The notes: generated by a model from the sequence alone, not told the origin. Shown: positions 48,366-59,328, counted from the stretch's first letter. The stretch: DNA of 64,000 nucleotides from Haladaptatus sp. R4 (GCF_001625445.1 NZ_LWHG01000011.1:310001-374000); one strand, 5' to 3'. Translations and numbers: made by a program.

Positions 48366-51143
48366 TCAGGCGTTTTCGACTTGCTGGAGCACGTCGGGCG
48401 CGCTCTCCAACGCTTCGTCGAGTTTGTCGGCGTCGGGGCCGCCGCCCTGGGCGAAGTCGGCGGGACCGCCGCCACCACCGCCGACGAGGGAGGCGAGTTC
48501 GCCGACGACTTCTCCGGCCTTCACCGAGACGCCGTCCGGAACCGCGACGACGAACTGCGCACCGTCAGCACCGCTGCCGATGACCGCGATTTTACCGTCC
48601 TCGACCATCGCGTTGGCGGTGGCGCGGAGTTCGTCCATGTCTGTGTCGATGCGCTGGATGACGGCGGTCGTGCCACCGACCTCTATTTCCTCGCCGCCGC
48701 CCGCACCGCTGGCGCGGGCCTCGGCGAGTTGCTCTTTCAGGTCCTCGATCTGTTTGCCGCGGGCCTTCCACTCCTCGAAGAAGCGCTCGGCGGTGTCGGG
48801 TACCTCGGACGGCGAAACCGAGAGCGTGTCGGCGGCCGTTCGGAGGTAGTCCTCGGTCTCCTGTGTCGCCTCGATGGCGGCGTCACCGGCGGCGAACGTG
48901 AGTCGTTCGACCCCGTCCTGCACGCGCTCCGTGTTCAGGAGTTTGATAGCGCCGACGTCGCCGGTTCGGCGGACGTGCGTCCCACCGCAGGCCTGCACGT
49001 CCTCGGCGACGTGGATGAGGCGGATGTTCGTTCCGCCGGGAATTCCACCCTGATAGAGGTCGAACCCGAACTCCTCCTCGGCCTCGTGGCGGTTGGGCCA
49101 CTCCTGCTGGACCGTCGTGTTCTCCATGACGATCTCGTTGGCGAGCAGTTCGATGTGTTTGGCCGTCTCGCGGTCGATGCGCTCGTAGTGGCGCACGTCG
49201 ATGCGCGAACTGTCGGTTCCCTTCTGGGCACCGGCCTGTCGGATGTGGTCGCCGAGTATCTGGCGGGCCGCGTGGACGACGATGTGGGTCGCCGTGTGAT
49301 GACGCATCAACCTGCGACGGCGTTGGGCGTCGATCTTCCCGCGGACGATGGCTCCCTTATCGACGGCTTCGTCGGTTCGATGGAGGACGACGCCGTTCTC
49401 GATCTGCGTGTCCGACACCTGTACCGTCTTCTCGTCGGTCGAAAGCGTACCGTGGTCGCCCGGTTGTCCTCCGCCTTCGGGGTAGAACATCGTCTGGTCG
49501 AGGACGACGTCGTAGCCCTCCTCGCGGTCGAACACGTCGAGGACGACGGCTTCGAAGTCGGTTCGGTACTGGTCCTCGTAGTAGAGGCGTTCGGTCTTCG
49601 GCAGGTCGGTGAAGCGGTCGTCTTCGGACTCCTCCTCCTCGAAGGCTTCCCCGCTGTCGTGGCGTTCGGCGACGAGGCTGTAGAAGTCGTCCGGGACCGC
49701 CACCGACGCGCCGAACTCGTCGGCGATCTCCTCGACCATGTCCGGTTGCAGTCCGTGGGAATCGTACAACTCGACGAGCGTCTCGGTCGGAATCGGCTTG
49801 CCTTCCTCGGCGTGTCGCTTGGCGATGCGGCGAACGCGACGGCCGCCCTGTTCGAGCGTCTCGCGGTACTTTTCGACCTCCGTCCGGACGATGTCGCGGA
49901 TGGTGTCGCGGTTCTGATAGCCCAGACGTTCGGCCTGCATGTCCACGAGTTCGTCCAGCGGTGCATCGACGCCCGCTGTGTCACAGAGACGCTTGGTTCG
50001 CCGGAGTACCATCCGGGCGAGGTAACCGGTCGCGACGTTGCTCGGGACGATGCCGTCACCGAACATGTAGGCGAGCGTCCGGCAGTGGTCGGCAATCGCG
50101 TAGATGGCTTCGAGCGGTTCCAGTAGCTCGACGAGTTCCGTCGTCGAGACGCCGATTTTGTCCGCGATGTTGTCGCGGGCGGCTTCCATGTCCTCGGCTT
50201 CGTCGATGTCCATGTGCCCCGCGAGCTTCGAGGCGCGGTGAACGAGTTCTTCCTCCTCGTCGGTGTGTTCGATTCCCGCGTTCTCCTTGAGGAAATCGAT
50301 CATGTCGGGGTAGACGGCTTCGTACACCGTCGGCGTTCCCTGTGAAACCCACGTCCAGCGTTCGAGGCCGTACCCGGTGTCCACGATGTACGTGTCCATC
50401 GGGCTGTACCGGTTGCCGTCCTTCATCTCGTACTCGCCCTCCGGGTCTTGCTCCATCGACATGAAGACGAGCGTGGCGAGTTCGACGCCCCGGTAGATGA
50501 CTTCGATAGCGGGTCCGGCGTTGCCGCCGCCGACCCACGGGTCCTCGATGTAGATGACTTCATCGAGGTTCGCACCCATCGACTCGAAGAACTCGTCACA
50601 GTACTCGACCGTCTGGTCCTTCCAGTACACCTCTCCCTCGTACGCGTACTGCTCGGGGTCGTCGATGTCCTCCCGGGCGTTGAACGCGTGATGGGCCATC
50701 ATCTCGAAGGCCATCGTGTGTCGCCCCGTCTTCCCGACGTTGTCGATGTCCTGCATCCGGATGCAGGGTTGACTGATGGTCAGCGGGTTGGCCGGTGGTG
50801 GCGTCTCTCCGGAGGTGACCAGCGGCTGAAAGTCCGCGATAGAAGCGATAGTGAGTAGCATGTCGTCCCGCCAGCGGTTCGCCGCCACTGGGTACGGGTC
50901 GATCCGTTGGTGGTCGTTGTCCTCGAAGAACGACAGGAACGCTTCCCGCATTTCCGCCAGCGAGTACGTCTCGTCGAAACTCGGGTTGTCGATGAATCCG
51001 TACTCCTCACACGGTGGTTCTCCGCACGTCTTTCGGTCGTGGTCGCGCGTCCAGAAATGCGCTCCACATTCGGAGCATTCCTTTCGCACAAAGCCGTTTT
51101 CCTCGAAATAATCGAGGCGATACTCCTCCTCAAGTTGGCTCAT
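48366..51143 (-). CDS. alaS: alanine--tRNA ligase
   Basis: A 925-residue archaeal-type enzyme. The N-terminus ([20 protein letters not shown]) and class II catalytic core are followed by the editing domain with H-H-T-A-T-H ([20 protein letters not shown]) and C-G-G-T-H-V, then a C-terminal DHHA1-like region with a Gly-rich segment ([15 protein letters not shown]). It charges tRNA-Ala and removes mischarged Ser and Gly. The start at 51143 is chosen over 51164. Complete. Confidence 0.97.
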   Translation of the reverse strand: MSQLEEEYRLDYFEENGFVRKECSECGAHFWTRDHDRKTCGEPPCEEYGFIDNPSFDETYSLAEMREAFLSFFEDNDHQRIDPYPVAANRWRDDMLLTIASIADFQPLVTSGETPPPANPLTISQPCIRMQDIDNVGKTGRHTMAFEMMAHHAFNAREDIDDPEQYAYEGEVYWKDQTVEYCDEFFESMGANLDEVIYIEDPWVGGGNAGPAIEVIYRGVELATLVFMSMEQDPEGEYEMKDGNRYSPMDTYIVDTGYGLERWTWVSQGTPTVYEAVYPDMIDFLKENAGIEHTDEEEELVHRASKLAGHMDIDEAEDMEAARDNIADKIGVSTTELVELLEPLEAIYAIADHCRTLAYMFGDGIVPSNVATGYLARMVLRRTKRLCDTAGVDAPLDELVDMQAERLGYQNRDTIRDIVRTEVEKYRETLEQGGRRVRRIAKRHAEEGKPIPTETLVELYDSHGLQPDMVEEIADEFGASVAVPDDFYSLVAERHDSGEAFEEEESEDDRFTDLPKTERLYYEDQYRTDFEAVVLDVFDREEGYDVVLDQTMFYPEGGGQPGDHGTLSTDEKTVQVSDTQIENGVVLHRTDEAVDKGAIVRGKIDAQRRRRLMRHHTATHIVVHAARQILGDHIRQAGAQKGTDSSRIDVRHYERIDRETAKHIELLANEIVMENTTVQQEWPNRHEAEEEFGFDLYQGGIPGGTNIRLIHVAEDVQACGGTHVRRTGDVGAIKLLNTERVQDGVERLTFAAGDAAIEATQETEDYLRTAADTLSVSPSEVPDTAERFFEEWKARGKQIEDLKEQLAEARASGAGGGEEIEVGGTTAVIQRIDTDMDELRATANAMVEDGKIAVIGSGADGAQFVVAVPDGVSVKAGEVVGELASLVGGGGGGPADFAQGGGPDADKLDEALESAPDVLQQVENA

Positions 51144-51260
51144 TGTTGGTAGTTCTTCACCCACCGGGGCGTAAAACAGTTCCGCAACCGTGTGAGACCC
51201 CAGATACGACCGTCATCGTCCGTTCTGGGCCGAGCGATCCGAATCGAAAAGGGGCATCTG

Positions 51261-52961
51261 TCAGGCGTGATCGAACAGGTCGAACAATCCTCGGAGGGCG
51301 GCACTACCGGAATCGTCCCCGTCGAGGACGTACGAGTCGAACCGCCGAACCGAGTAGCGGTAGGCGGCCGGGGGTGCGACGAGACCGAGCACTGCCGCAA
51401 CCGCTCCGGCGACGAGACGAACCCTTCCGGGTGAAATCTCCAGCGCGTAGCCGAGAACTCCGGTGAGGAAGTGAACCATCGAGGCGACGGAGGCGGCCGT
51501 GGATGGTGTGATCGCGATGACGGCACCGCCGTACCCGATCATCAGCACGGCCGAATACGTGACGAACGCCGTCTTGCTCGGGACGACCGCCCGGCGGCTT
51601 TTCGTGACGTTGACCTCGCCGAACCGGGGGAACGTCGATCCGATTCCGATCGCGACGGCGATTCCCGCCAGACCGAGCAGCACGCTCACCCCCATCAACA
51701 GGATCCAGCGCGTCGGTTCGAGCGGACTCAAAAACCCGGTGAGCGCCGTGGCGACGACGATAATCGGGAGTCCGACGATGCTCACCGCGATCATGTGGCC
51801 TTTGACGAACTGTTTGCCCTCGACGGTCGAGATGAGCGTCACGGGCAACATGGCTCCCTCGTCACCGAGCGGATTGAGCGTCGCGCCGCCGAGCGCCCAC
51901 GCCCCGTAAAAGGAGACGAGGACGGGAAGGGACCCCGTGACGTGGCCCGCCTGCACGGCGTCCTGAATCGGACCGGTGAGGAAGAAGATCGGATAAATGA
52001 CGTAGAGGAGTCGAAGCGGCGAGCGTTTCGTCCGCCGCCACACGTTTTCGACCACGGAGCGCGTCGGTCCCGACGCGATCCCGGCGAGGAAATCGGCGTT
52101 CGTCTCGTCGGCGTCGTACTGTTTGTTCTCGGGTTGGACTCGGTCGCCGTACCAGAGTCGCATCGCCAACTGAACGTCGATGACGGTCAGGATCGGAACG
52201 CCGACGACCACGAGGGCAATCGCGCCACCGACCCGAACCAGCGAGGGAGACGTTCCCGGAATGCCGAGCACGAGGAAGTCGCCGAGCCACGCCGTCGGCG
52301 CGTTCTGGAGTATCAGACCGAGCGACGTCATGATGTCACCGAACGCGTTCGTTACGATCGCTCCCATGTAGAGAACGAAGACGATGACCGTGATGATCGA
52401 TTTGTACTGTGCGAGGACCTCCGAGCGCGCGAGTGCGAGTTTGAGCAGGAGACCGACGATGTGCCCGCTGAGCAGCGCCAGAAGTATCAATCCGAGCAGC
52501 GCGAGGACGATGGCGATGAGCGGAAGCGGCGTCCCGAGCGACGCGCTGAGTGCGCCGCTGATCGCCAGAACGGGAATCGCGCCGACGGTGACGAACCGCA
52601 TGAGTTCCCCGCCGAGGAGACCGCCGACCACGTCGCGGGCGGGAACCGTCGTCAGCATGCCCGCCTCGTTGTTGATCCGTCCGGTTTTCCCGATGGAGCG
52701 CGAGGCAACCATCACCGAAAGACCGACCCACGCGACGGCGAACGCACCGCGTGCGCCCATCAGTATCGGTGCCGATGTCGTCCGGAGTTCACCACCCAAC
52801 TTGTACGCGAGATACGCGCCGAGAACGGTCGCTCCGGCGGGTAGCAGGAGGAAAACCCCGAACGCGAGCATCTGCACGGGATTTTTGGCGATGGCGCGGA
52901 TGCTCCGTCGATACTCCATTCGGGCGATACTGGCACTCCGTCGGGGTGTCGGCCAGTTCAT
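51261..52961 (-). CDS. large ABC-2-type permease
   Basis: A 566-residue membrane protein with about 12 helices in two halves, joined by a cytoplasmic loop (YGDRVQPENKQYDADETNAD). There is no binding-protein gene, so an exporter is likely. It overlaps the ATPase gene stop by 4 nt (ATGA at 52958-52961). The substrate is unknown; this large, fused arrangement occurs in haloarchaea. Confidence 0.85.
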   Translation of the reverse strand: MNWPTPRRSASIARMEYRRSIRAIAKNPVQMLAFGVFLLLPAGATVLGAYLAYKLGGELRTTSAPILMGARGAFAVAWVGLSVMVASRSIGKTGRINNEAGMLTTVPARDVVGGLLGGELMRFVTVGAIPVLAISGALSASLGTPLPLIAIVLALLGLILLALLSGHIVGLLLKLALARSEVLAQYKSIITVIVFVLYMGAIVTNAFGDIMTSLGLILQNAPTAWLGDFLVLGIPGTSPSLVRVGGAIALVVVGVPILTVIDVQLAMRLWYGDRVQPENKQYDADETNADFLAGIASGPTRSVVENVWRRTKRSPLRLLYVIYPIFFLTGPIQDAVQAGHVTGSLPVLVSFYGAWALGGATLNPLGDEGAMLPVTLISTVEGKQFVKGHMIAVSIVGLPIIVVATALTGFLSPLEPTRWILLMGVSVLLGLAGIAVAIGIGSTFPRFGEVNVTKSRRAVVPSKTAFVTYSAVLMIGYGGAVIAITPSTAASVASMVHFLTGVLGYALEISPGRVRLVAGAVAAVLGLVAPPAAYRYSVRRFDSYVLDGDDSGSAALRGLFDLFDHA

Positions 52962-53701
52962 TGTTCCACCGACGCCGCGGCGGGGTGTTCGCTCGTCACG
53001 TCGAGGAACACGTCTTCGAGCGTCTGTTCCTCCTCGGCGCGGTGGGTGAGTCGCTCGGGGGAGTCCTCGGCGACGAGCGACCCGTCGTACAGCACGCCGA
53101 CCGTGTCGGCGAGTTCCTCCACGACGGGGAGGATGTGCGTCGAGAGGAAGACGGTCATCCCGTCGTGGGTGAGTTCCGAAATAAGCTCGCGTACCGTCCG
53201 TGCCGCACGTGGGTCGAGGCCCGACGTCGGTTCGTCGAGGAAGACGACGTCGGGTTCGTGAAGGACGGTCTGGATCAGCGCCGTCTTCTGTTTCATCCCC
53301 TTCGAGTACGTCCCGACGCGTTCGTTCGCGTCGTCGAGGAGGTCGAATCGGTCGAGAAGCCGTTCGATTCGGTCGTCAGCGTCCACGCCCCGGAGACCGG
53401 CGATGTACTGCAACTGCTCGTAGGCGGTGAGTTCGTCGTACAGCGGTGGCTCCTCGGGCATGTAACCGATGTGCGAAACGACGGCATCCCGGTCCGTGAT
53501 GGGTTCACCGGCAACGCGGGCAGTGCCGCTCGTCGGCGGCGTCAGCGTCGTCAACATTCGCATGGTCGTCGTCTTCCCCGCGCCGTTCGGACCGAGGAAT
53601 CCGTAGACGGATTCGGACGGAACGGTCAGTTCGAGGTTCGAGACGACCGTCGTATCGTCGAACCGCTTCGTCAACCCGTCCGTTTCGATGGCAGGCATCA
53701 T
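52958..53701 (-). CDS. ABC transporter ATP-binding protein
   Basis: A 247-residue ATPase with Walker A GPNGAGKTT, signature YSKGMKQKTALIQ (S-K-G-M instead of S-G-G-Q), Walker B VVFLDEPTSGLDP and STHILP as the H-loop. It powers the permease encoded immediately downstream. M1 and M2 are both candidate starts (53701 and 53698). Confidence 0.92.
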   Translation of the reverse strand: MMPAIETDGLTKRFDDTTVVSNLELTVPSESVYGFLGPNGAGKTTTMRMLTTLTPPTSGTARVAGEPITDRDAVVSHIGYMPEEPPLYDELTAYEQLQYIAGLRGVDADDRIERLLDRFDLLDDANERVGTYSKGMKQKTALIQTVLHEPDVVFLDEPTSGLDPRAARTVRELISELTHDGMTVFLSTHILPVVEELADTVGVLYDGSLVAEDSPERLTHRAEEEQTLEDVFLDVTSEHPAAASVEQ

Positions 53702-53854
53702 CGTGTCGCCTCCGACCGCACGCGTTCGTCATCGATGTGGAGAGCAACGACAGCGGTGGGGACTGCGCGAACCATATCGGCTCCGTTGTACCGAGAGGTA
53801 AAAAACCCGATTGAAATGGTTGTTCACATTTCCAACCAATTCTGATATGTATTT

Positions 53855-54829
53855 TCAGTTCAGGGACAGTGACGCCAGCATCGCTTCGAGCTGTACGCGC
53901 TCGTTCGCACCCTCGGTGATGCGGAAGTCGGCCTCGCCGACGCGTTCGAGGACGCGAACCGCATCCTCGTCCTCCAACTCGAAGTCCCATATCGAGCGGT
54001 GGAGTTGGTCGATGATGTCCCCGCCCGCCATGCCGCGCTCGGTCAGCAGTTCGTCCAAGATGGAGCGTGCGCGGGTGAAATCCCCGTCGATGGCGTGTCG
54101 AACCATCTCCTTGATGTCCTCGGGGCGGGCCGTGCTGGTGATGACGAAGACGCTCTCCTCGTCCACCTGTTCGCCCATGACCGCGGCGGCTTGCAGGGCG
54201 TTGATGGCTTTGCGCATGTCGCCGTCCGCCGCGTACACGAGGGCGTCGATGCCGTCCTCGGTGGTTTCGATTCCTTCCTCGTCCGCGACGTAGCGGATGT
54301 ACTCCGCCACGGCGTCGTCCGGAATCGGGCCGAACCGGAACACCGCACACCGCGACTGGATGGGGTCGATGATCTTCGAGGAGTAGTTACACGACATGAT
54401 GAACCGCGTTCGCTTCGAGAACTGCTCCATCGTTCGGCGGAGGGCGGCCTGTGCGTCGCTGGTCAGGGAGTCCGCCTCGTCGAGGAAGATGATCTGAAAG
54501 TCAACCGCGCCGGGGTCGTGGCGGGCGAAGTTCTTGATCTGGTCGCGCACGACGTCGATACCGCGCTCGTCGGAGGCGTTCAGTTCGAGAAAGTGGCTCT
54601 GCCAGCTATCGCCGTACAACTCCTTGGCGATAGCGACGGCACAGGTCGTCTTGCCGATACCCGCCTGTCCCGAGAAGAGCAGGTTGGGCAAGTCGTTTTG
54701 CTCGATGTAACTCGCCAGTCGAGCGGTGATGTCGTCGTGACCAGCCACCTCGTCGAGGGTCTGTGGTCGGTACTTCTCGACCCAGATGGTGCCGCGTCCG
54801 GGGACGCTTTCCGCGTCGGCCTCGCTCAT
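53855..54829 (-). CDS. rfcS: replication factor C small subunit
   Basis: A 324-residue AAA+ clamp loader: Walker [10 protein letters not shown], Walker B FLDEADSL, and the arginine-finger S-R-C in [14 protein letters not shown]. It loads PCNA onto primed DNA with RfcL. No intein is present (some archaeal rfcS genes carry one), and length is normal. Confidence 0.96.
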   Translation of the reverse strand: MSEADAESVPGRGTIWVEKYRPQTLDEVAGHDDITARLASYIEQNDLPNLLFSGQAGIGKTTCAVAIAKELYGDSWQSHFLELNASDERGIDVVRDQIKNFARHDPGAVDFQIIFLDEADSLTSDAQAALRRTMEQFSKRTRFIMSCNYSSKIIDPIQSRCAVFRFGPIPDDAVAEYIRYVADEEGIETTEDGIDALVYAADGDMRKAINALQAAAVMGEQVDEESVFVITSTARPEDIKEMVRHAIDGDFTRARSILDELLTERGMAGGDIIDQLHRSIWDFELEDEDAVRVLERVGEADFRITEGANERVQLEAMLASLSLN

Positions 54830-55000
54830 GGTCCAGCAAAGGAACCTATCGTTCTTAAAGCCCCCGAGAATCTACGCTGGCGGTTCGGAATTCCGGTGGG
54901 TGACGGCCGTCGGTTAGGCCGCCGATTCCGGCGTGAAAATCCACGATTCTCGTGGATAACGACTCAATTACTATTCTCCCGGAAATCGACACCTTGGACC

Positions 55001-56100
55001 ATGTGCGCACTCGTAACTCGTCGTAGACTCGTTCCGATCATCGTCCTCGTGCTCCTTCTCGCCATCGCACCGGCGACGGCGGCGGCGGAGCAGACGCGGA
55101 CCGGTGGAACCGTCGTCGTCGGACAGGGCCAAACCGTCAGCGGTGGCCTCTCCGCAACCGCCGGGACCGTCGTGATTCGCGGCACGTCGACGGTAATCTC
55201 GACGCGTTTTCGGGTAACGTCCTCGTCGCCCGAACCGGAACCGTCAACGGCGACGTGTCGGCGTTCGCCGGAAACGTCCGTATCGAGGGCACCGTCAACG
55301 GGAACGTGGACGCCCAGACCGGCAACCTCGTCGTCGCCAAAAGCGCGACGGTCGGACAATCACTCGAAGGGGCCTCGGGTTACACCCTGATTGCTGGAAC
55401 GGTCAACGGCGACGCTCAAGTCGCGGGCGATACGCTCACGCTCGCCAACTCGGCGAACGTCGGCGGCAACCTCGTGTACGACGTGAACGAATTCAACCGG
55501 CAAAACGGCGCGACCGTCGGCGGAACCGTCCGGCAGGACGAGTCGTTGACGGACGCCGGTCCCTCGCCGATACCGAAAATTCCAGGCTGGGTCGGCGCGG
55601 TGTACGGTTTCTTCGTGAATCTCCTGCTCGGAATCGTGCTGCTGGCGCTGTTCCCGACGTTCTCCGATAGCGTCGCGGACAACGGCCGAACCAACCCGTT
55701 GTTCTCCATCGGGGTCGGCATCCTCTTTCTCGTCCTCGTCCCCATCGTCCTTCTCGTCTTCGCCATCACCGTGATCGGGATTCCCATCTCGATTCTCGGT
55801 GCCATCGTCTTCGCCATCTTCCTCTGGATCGCGTCCGTCTACGGGTCGCTCACACTCGGTGTCTGGTTGCTCTCGCTCGCCGACTCGGGTGGACACTGGC
55901 TTGGATTGATTCTCGGTCTGTTCGTGGTCGCAATCCTCTCCCGAATCCCGGTCGTCGGTGGAATCTTCACCTTCGTCGTCCTGCTGTTGGGTCTCGGGGC
56001 GCTGGCCGCCGCCCTCTGGTCGCGCTATCGCGGACGGCGGAACACGCCGGAGTACATGGAAGCCCCCACAGGCGGTGACGAGGAGACGCCCGCAGACTAA
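55001..56100 (+). pseudogene. bactofilin-like exported membrane protein, frameshifted by one missing base
   Basis: The first frame encodes a signal sequence (VPIIVLVLLLAIAPATAAAE) and beta-helix repeats up to GTVVIRGTST, then goes wrong. The next frame resumes the repeats (GNLDAFSGNVLVARTGTVNG, then SAFAGNVRIEGTVNGNVDAQ), followed by four helices to 56100. A G missing between 55186 and 55187 (ACGGTCGAC read as ACGTCGAC) would give IRGTVDGNLDAF and a 366-residue protein. Bactofilin-like beta-helices polymerise; this one would be exported and anchored by its C-terminal helices. Both parts are well preserved, so sequencing error is a strong possibility. Confidence 0.78.
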
Positions 56101-56123
56101 CTTTTAGCGCGTCCTACTGATTC

Positions 56124-56762
56124 TCAACACTCTCCATCGACTTCCCGCTCGAACCTGTCGATGAACGTCTCCACGAACGCCCGTCGTTCGTCGGCCACGC
56201 GTCGGCCAGCGTCGGTGTACATCCGCGACGGAAGTCGGAGAATCTTCTTGTGGAAGTGGTTCATCGACGTCGCACCCGCCCGCGTTTCGTCGGCGTCGAG
56301 CGGCATACCGGGGTCGTGCATAGTGTTGCGGTGCTCGCCGCCGTAGCAGAAGACGCGCGCGATACCGACGGCACCGAGCGCGTCGAGGTTGTCCGCGTCG
56401 GACAGCAGTTTCGCCTCCAGCGTCTCGGGTTCCACGTCGTTCGAGAATCGATGGGCGCGAATGCAGTGTTGGACGGCACGGATTTCGTGCTCCGCCGCCC
56501 CGAACTCCGCGAGAATCCCTTTTGCCTCCTCGGCACCCCACTCGGCGTGGTCCTCGATTTCGCCGCGGTCCTCGCGCCCCCGGCCGATGTCGTGCAACCA
56601 CACCGCCGAGAAGAGGATTCGTCCGTCCGGGTCGTACTCCGCGGCGAGCGTTTCGGCGAGATTGGCGACCCGTTGAACGTGATGCCAGTCGTGTGCGGGG
56701 GCGACGTTCTCGAAGTAGGGTTTCACACGGGGTCGGACCGCCTCGGGAAGGGTTTCCGTCAT
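56124..56762 (-). CDS. HD-domain hydrolase
   Basis: A 212-residue protein with the HD motifs: HDWHHVQRVANLAETLA, FSAVWLHDIGRGREDRGE, AVQHCIRAHRF and LLSDADNLDALGAVGIAR. The H-(x)n-HD-(x)n-H-(x)n-D order is complete, so it should be an active metal phosphohydrolase, close to YedJ/YpgQ-type proteins. The substrate is unknown. Confidence 0.85.
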   Translation of the reverse strand: MTETLPEAVRPRVKPYFENVAPAHDWHHVQRVANLAETLAAEYDPDGRILFSAVWLHDIGRGREDRGEIEDHAEWGAEEAKGILAEFGAAEHEIRAVQHCIRAHRFSNDVEPETLEAKLLSDADNLDALGAVGIARVFCYGGEHRNTMHDPGMPLDADETRAGATSMNHFHKKILRLPSRMYTDAGRRVADERRAFVETFIDRFEREVDGEC

Positions 56763-56830
56763 GGTTCGTCTCCCCTATCGATGGTTGTGACGATGCCATG
56801 AAACCTTGTTTTCGATTCACTCGAACGGGA

Positions 56831-57367
56831 TTACATCGCGTCTTCGAGGGCCGCCCGAAGCGGGGTGGCGTCCCACTGCTCGTCGTAGCGTTCCCCGTTG
56901 ATGAAGAACGTCGGCGTTCCGATCACGCCGCTTTGAGCACCCGAAATGATATCTTCGTGAACTCGGTCGCGGTACGCGTGTCGTTCGAGGTCGTCGTCGA
57001 ACCGAGCGAGGTCGAGGTCAAGGGTTGCGGCGGCATCCCGCAATTTTGTCTCCCCTATCTCACCCGGTACCTCGAAGAGCAGGTCGTGCATCTCCCAAAA
57101 CTTCCCCTGTGCCGCCGCCGCTTCCGCCGCTTCCGCCGCCTCCTCCGCGTGCGGATGTAGCTGTGAAAGCGGGAAATGCCGGAAGACGAACCGCACTTGG
57201 TCGTCCATCGTCCGTCTCAGTTCTTTCACCGCCCGCTGTGCACCCCCACAGTACGAGCACTCGTAATCACCGTATTCGACGAGTGTGACGGGTGCATCGT
57301 CGATTCCGTCGATGTGGTCGTTCCGATTAACCGGTACAGCAAGCTGTGAGACGCGTGATTGACTCAT
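56831..57367 (-). CDS. DsbA-like thioredoxin-fold oxidoreductase
   Basis: A 178-residue protein with C-S-Y-C in VEYGDYECSYCGGAQRAVKE and the cis-Pro motif GVIGTPTFFING. FRHFPLSQLHPHAEEAAEA is typical of the DsbA/BdbD group. No signal peptide is visible, so it probably works in the cytoplasm as a disulfide reductase or isomerase, for example in peroxide defence. The ATG at 57367 is chosen over 57403. Confidence 0.85.
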   Translation of the reverse strand: MSQSRVSQLAVPVNRNDHIDGIDDAPVTLVEYGDYECSYCGGAQRAVKELRRTMDDQVRFVFRHFPLSQLHPHAEEAAEAAEAAAAQGKFWEMHDLLFEVPGEIGETKLRDAAATLDLDLARFDDDLERHAYRDRVHEDIISGAQSGVIGTPTFFINGERYDEQWDATPLRAALEDAM

Positions 57368-57453
57368 GGTTCCCCCGTCTACCCTACCGCTAGCATCGGT
57401 CATAGACCTATCTCACGGACGAGAATACGCTCCCGAGAATCGAGATTCGAGGG

Positions 57454-58698
57454 TTATCTCGCGAACAACTGCCGAGCGTCGTCCACGGCCTCGACCAGTT
57501 TATCGACCTCTTCGCGGGTGTTGTAGATGTAGAAGGACGCCCGCGCGGATGCCGCGACGCCGAGTTTGTCGTGAAGCGGTTGGGTGCAGTGGTCACCGGC
57601 GCGGATGGCGACGGCGTGGTCGTTGAGGATGCTGGAGAGGTCGTGGGCGTGAACGCCGTCCACGTTGAACGAGACGAGGCCGCCGCGGTCGTCGCCCGGC
57701 GGGCCGTAAATCTCCACGTCGCCCTCCTCGGTCAGGCGGTCGTAAGCGTACTCGGCGAGTTCCTCCTCGTGGCGCTGGATACGCTCCATGCCGATGTCGT
57801 CGAGGTAGTCGGCGGCAGCGGCCATGGCGATTCCTTGCGCGATGTTCGGCGTTCCGGCCTCGAACTTCCACGGCAGGTCCTCCCACGTCGAATCCTCGTA
57901 GGTGACCTTTCGGATCATCTCGCCGCCGTAGAGGTACGGTTCCATCTCCTCCAGGATGTGCTCCTTGCCGTACAGGCCGCCGATGCCGGTCGGGCCAGCC
58001 ATCTTGTGGCCGGAGAAGGCGTAGAAGTCGGCGTCGATGGCCTCGACGTCCACCGGGCGGTTCGGGACGGCCTGTGCGCCGTCGACGAAGATGAGGGCGT
58101 CGTGGTCGTGTGCGAGGTCCGCGAGTTCGCCGACGGGGTTCGCCGTTCCGAGCGTGTTCGAGACGTGGACGACGCTGACCATCTTCGTGTCGTCGGTGAT
58201 GAGTTCCGCGGCGGCGTCCATGTCGAGATACCCCTGTTCGTTCACGGGGATGTACTTCACGTCCGCGCCGGTCTTCTTGGCGAGTTGCTGCCACGTCACG
58301 AGCGACGCGTGGTGTTCCATCTCGGTGAGGACGACTTCGTCGCCCGGGCCGAGTTCGTTCAGTCCCCACGCGTAGGCGACGAGGTTCTCGGATTCGGTCG
58401 TGTTCTTCGTGAACACCATCTCCTCGCGCCCGCTCGCGCCGATGAACTCGGCCATGCGGTCGTGAGCCTCCTCGTAGGCGATGGAGGCCTCCTGGCTCAA
58501 CTGGTGGATGCCGCGGTGGACGTTCGCGTTGTAGGTCCGGTAGTAGTCGCTGATGGTATCGACGACTTGGTCGGGCGTTTGGGTCGTCGCCGCGTTGTCG
58601 AGATACACCACCTGCTTGCCGTTGAACTCCCGCTGAAGAATCGGGAAGTCCTCCCGGATGCGTTCGACATCCAGTGTGTCCGACTGCTGTGATTCCAT
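57454..58698 (-). CDS. sufS: cysteine desulfurase SufS
   Basis: A 414-residue PLP enzyme. The lysine is in YAFSGHKMAGPTGIGGLYG, the catalytic Cys in VAIRAGDHCTQPLHDKLGV, and the PLP-stacking His in EMEHHASLVTWQQLA. It removes sulfur from cysteine, passing it to SufU (encoded at 24405-24821). The ATG at 58698 is favoured over 58746. SufBCD genes are not in the window. Confidence 0.94.
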   Translation of the reverse strand: MESQQSDTLDVERIREDFPILQREFNGKQVVYLDNAATTQTPDQVVDTISDYYRTYNANVHRGIHQLSQEASIAYEEAHDRMAEFIGASGREEMVFTKNTTESENLVAYAWGLNELGPGDEVVLTEMEHHASLVTWQQLAKKTGADVKYIPVNEQGYLDMDAAAELITDDTKMVSVVHVSNTLGTANPVGELADLAHDHDALIFVDGAQAVPNRPVDVEAIDADFYAFSGHKMAGPTGIGGLYGKEHILEEMEPYLYGGEMIRKVTYEDSTWEDLPWKFEAGTPNIAQGIAMAAAADYLDDIGMERIQRHEEELAEYAYDRLTEEGDVEIYGPPGDDRGGLVSFNVDGVHAHDLSSILNDHAVAIRAGDHCTQPLHDKLGVAASARASFYIYNTREEVDKLVEAVDDARQLFAR

Positions 58699-58817
58699 TA
58701 GGTAATGATTGGAGTTCGAGTGGGAACACTTCTTCGGTCTCCCCAAGCCACACCGCTATCTGGTTCGGGCTTTCGGTTGGCAACGGACGTTAAGACCCTT
58801 CAGTTCATAGGTCCGCT

Positions 58818-58997
58818 ATGGTTTCGAAACGACGCTTGGTCGGCAATCTACTCTTTCTCGCCCTCCTGTTCGTCGGCCTCTTTCACACGTTTCTGACAGT
58901 GGCATTCCACGCTGGCTACCTACCAGTCGCTATCGGAACGGTCGTCGGTTCCCTCCTCTGTCTCATCGCGGTGAACGTCCCGGCGTATCTCGATTAG
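58818..58997 (+). CDS. 59-residue two-helix membrane protein
   Basis: The frame gives MVSKRRLVGNLLFLALLFVG, a second helix (PVAIGTVVGSLLCLIAVNVP) and a short AYLD end. A basic N-terminus and two hydrophobic stretches support a real membrane protein; codon bias is good. I do not know the family. It is divergent from sufS. Confidence 0.6.
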   Translation: MVSKRRLVGNLLFLALLFVGLFHTFLTVAFHAGYLPVAIGTVVGSLLCLIAVNVPAYLD

Positions 58998-59037
58998 TCG
59001 ATCAGTCGAATAGAAATAACAGTCCGCTTTTCGGCGC

Positions 59038-59328
59038 TTACATCCGCAGGAACTGCGCGTGTCGAGTGGAGTCGAGTTCGAGGACGTTCGTCTCGTCCAC
59101 GAACCCGGCGTCCACCGCGAGCGCCACGGCGTCGGTGCCGACGATGTTGGCCACGTTGGCCCGCGTGAGGCTGCTTACGACTTCGTCCTCGTCGGCCTCG
59201 TCGCCGCCGTAGAACTCCTCGCTGACGGTGAACGAGAGGTCGCCGTTTTCGAACGTCTCGCCCAACACGTCGTCGTCACAGACCGCGACCAGCAGCCCTT
59301 CGCCCGTGTCGCGCTCCTTGAGTATCAT
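59038..59328 (-). CDS. DUF424 family protein
   Basis: A 96-residue archaeal protein starting MILKERDTGEGLLVAVCDDD with GETFENGDLSFTVSEEFYGG, typical of DUF424. The function is unknown; a role in translation or RNA handling has been suggested from gene context in archaea, as I recall. It overlaps the TPR gene stop by 4 nt (ATGA), so the two are translated together. Confidence 0.85.
   Translation of the reverse strand: MILKERDTGEGLLVAVCDDDVLGETFENGDLSFTVSEEFYGGDEADEDEVVSSLTRANVANIVGTDAVALAVDAGFVDETNVLELDSTRHAQFLRM

Noticed and set aside
48381-50126. A 581-residue plus-strand open frame opposite alaS
   Set aside because: Antisense shadow of a universally conserved gene.
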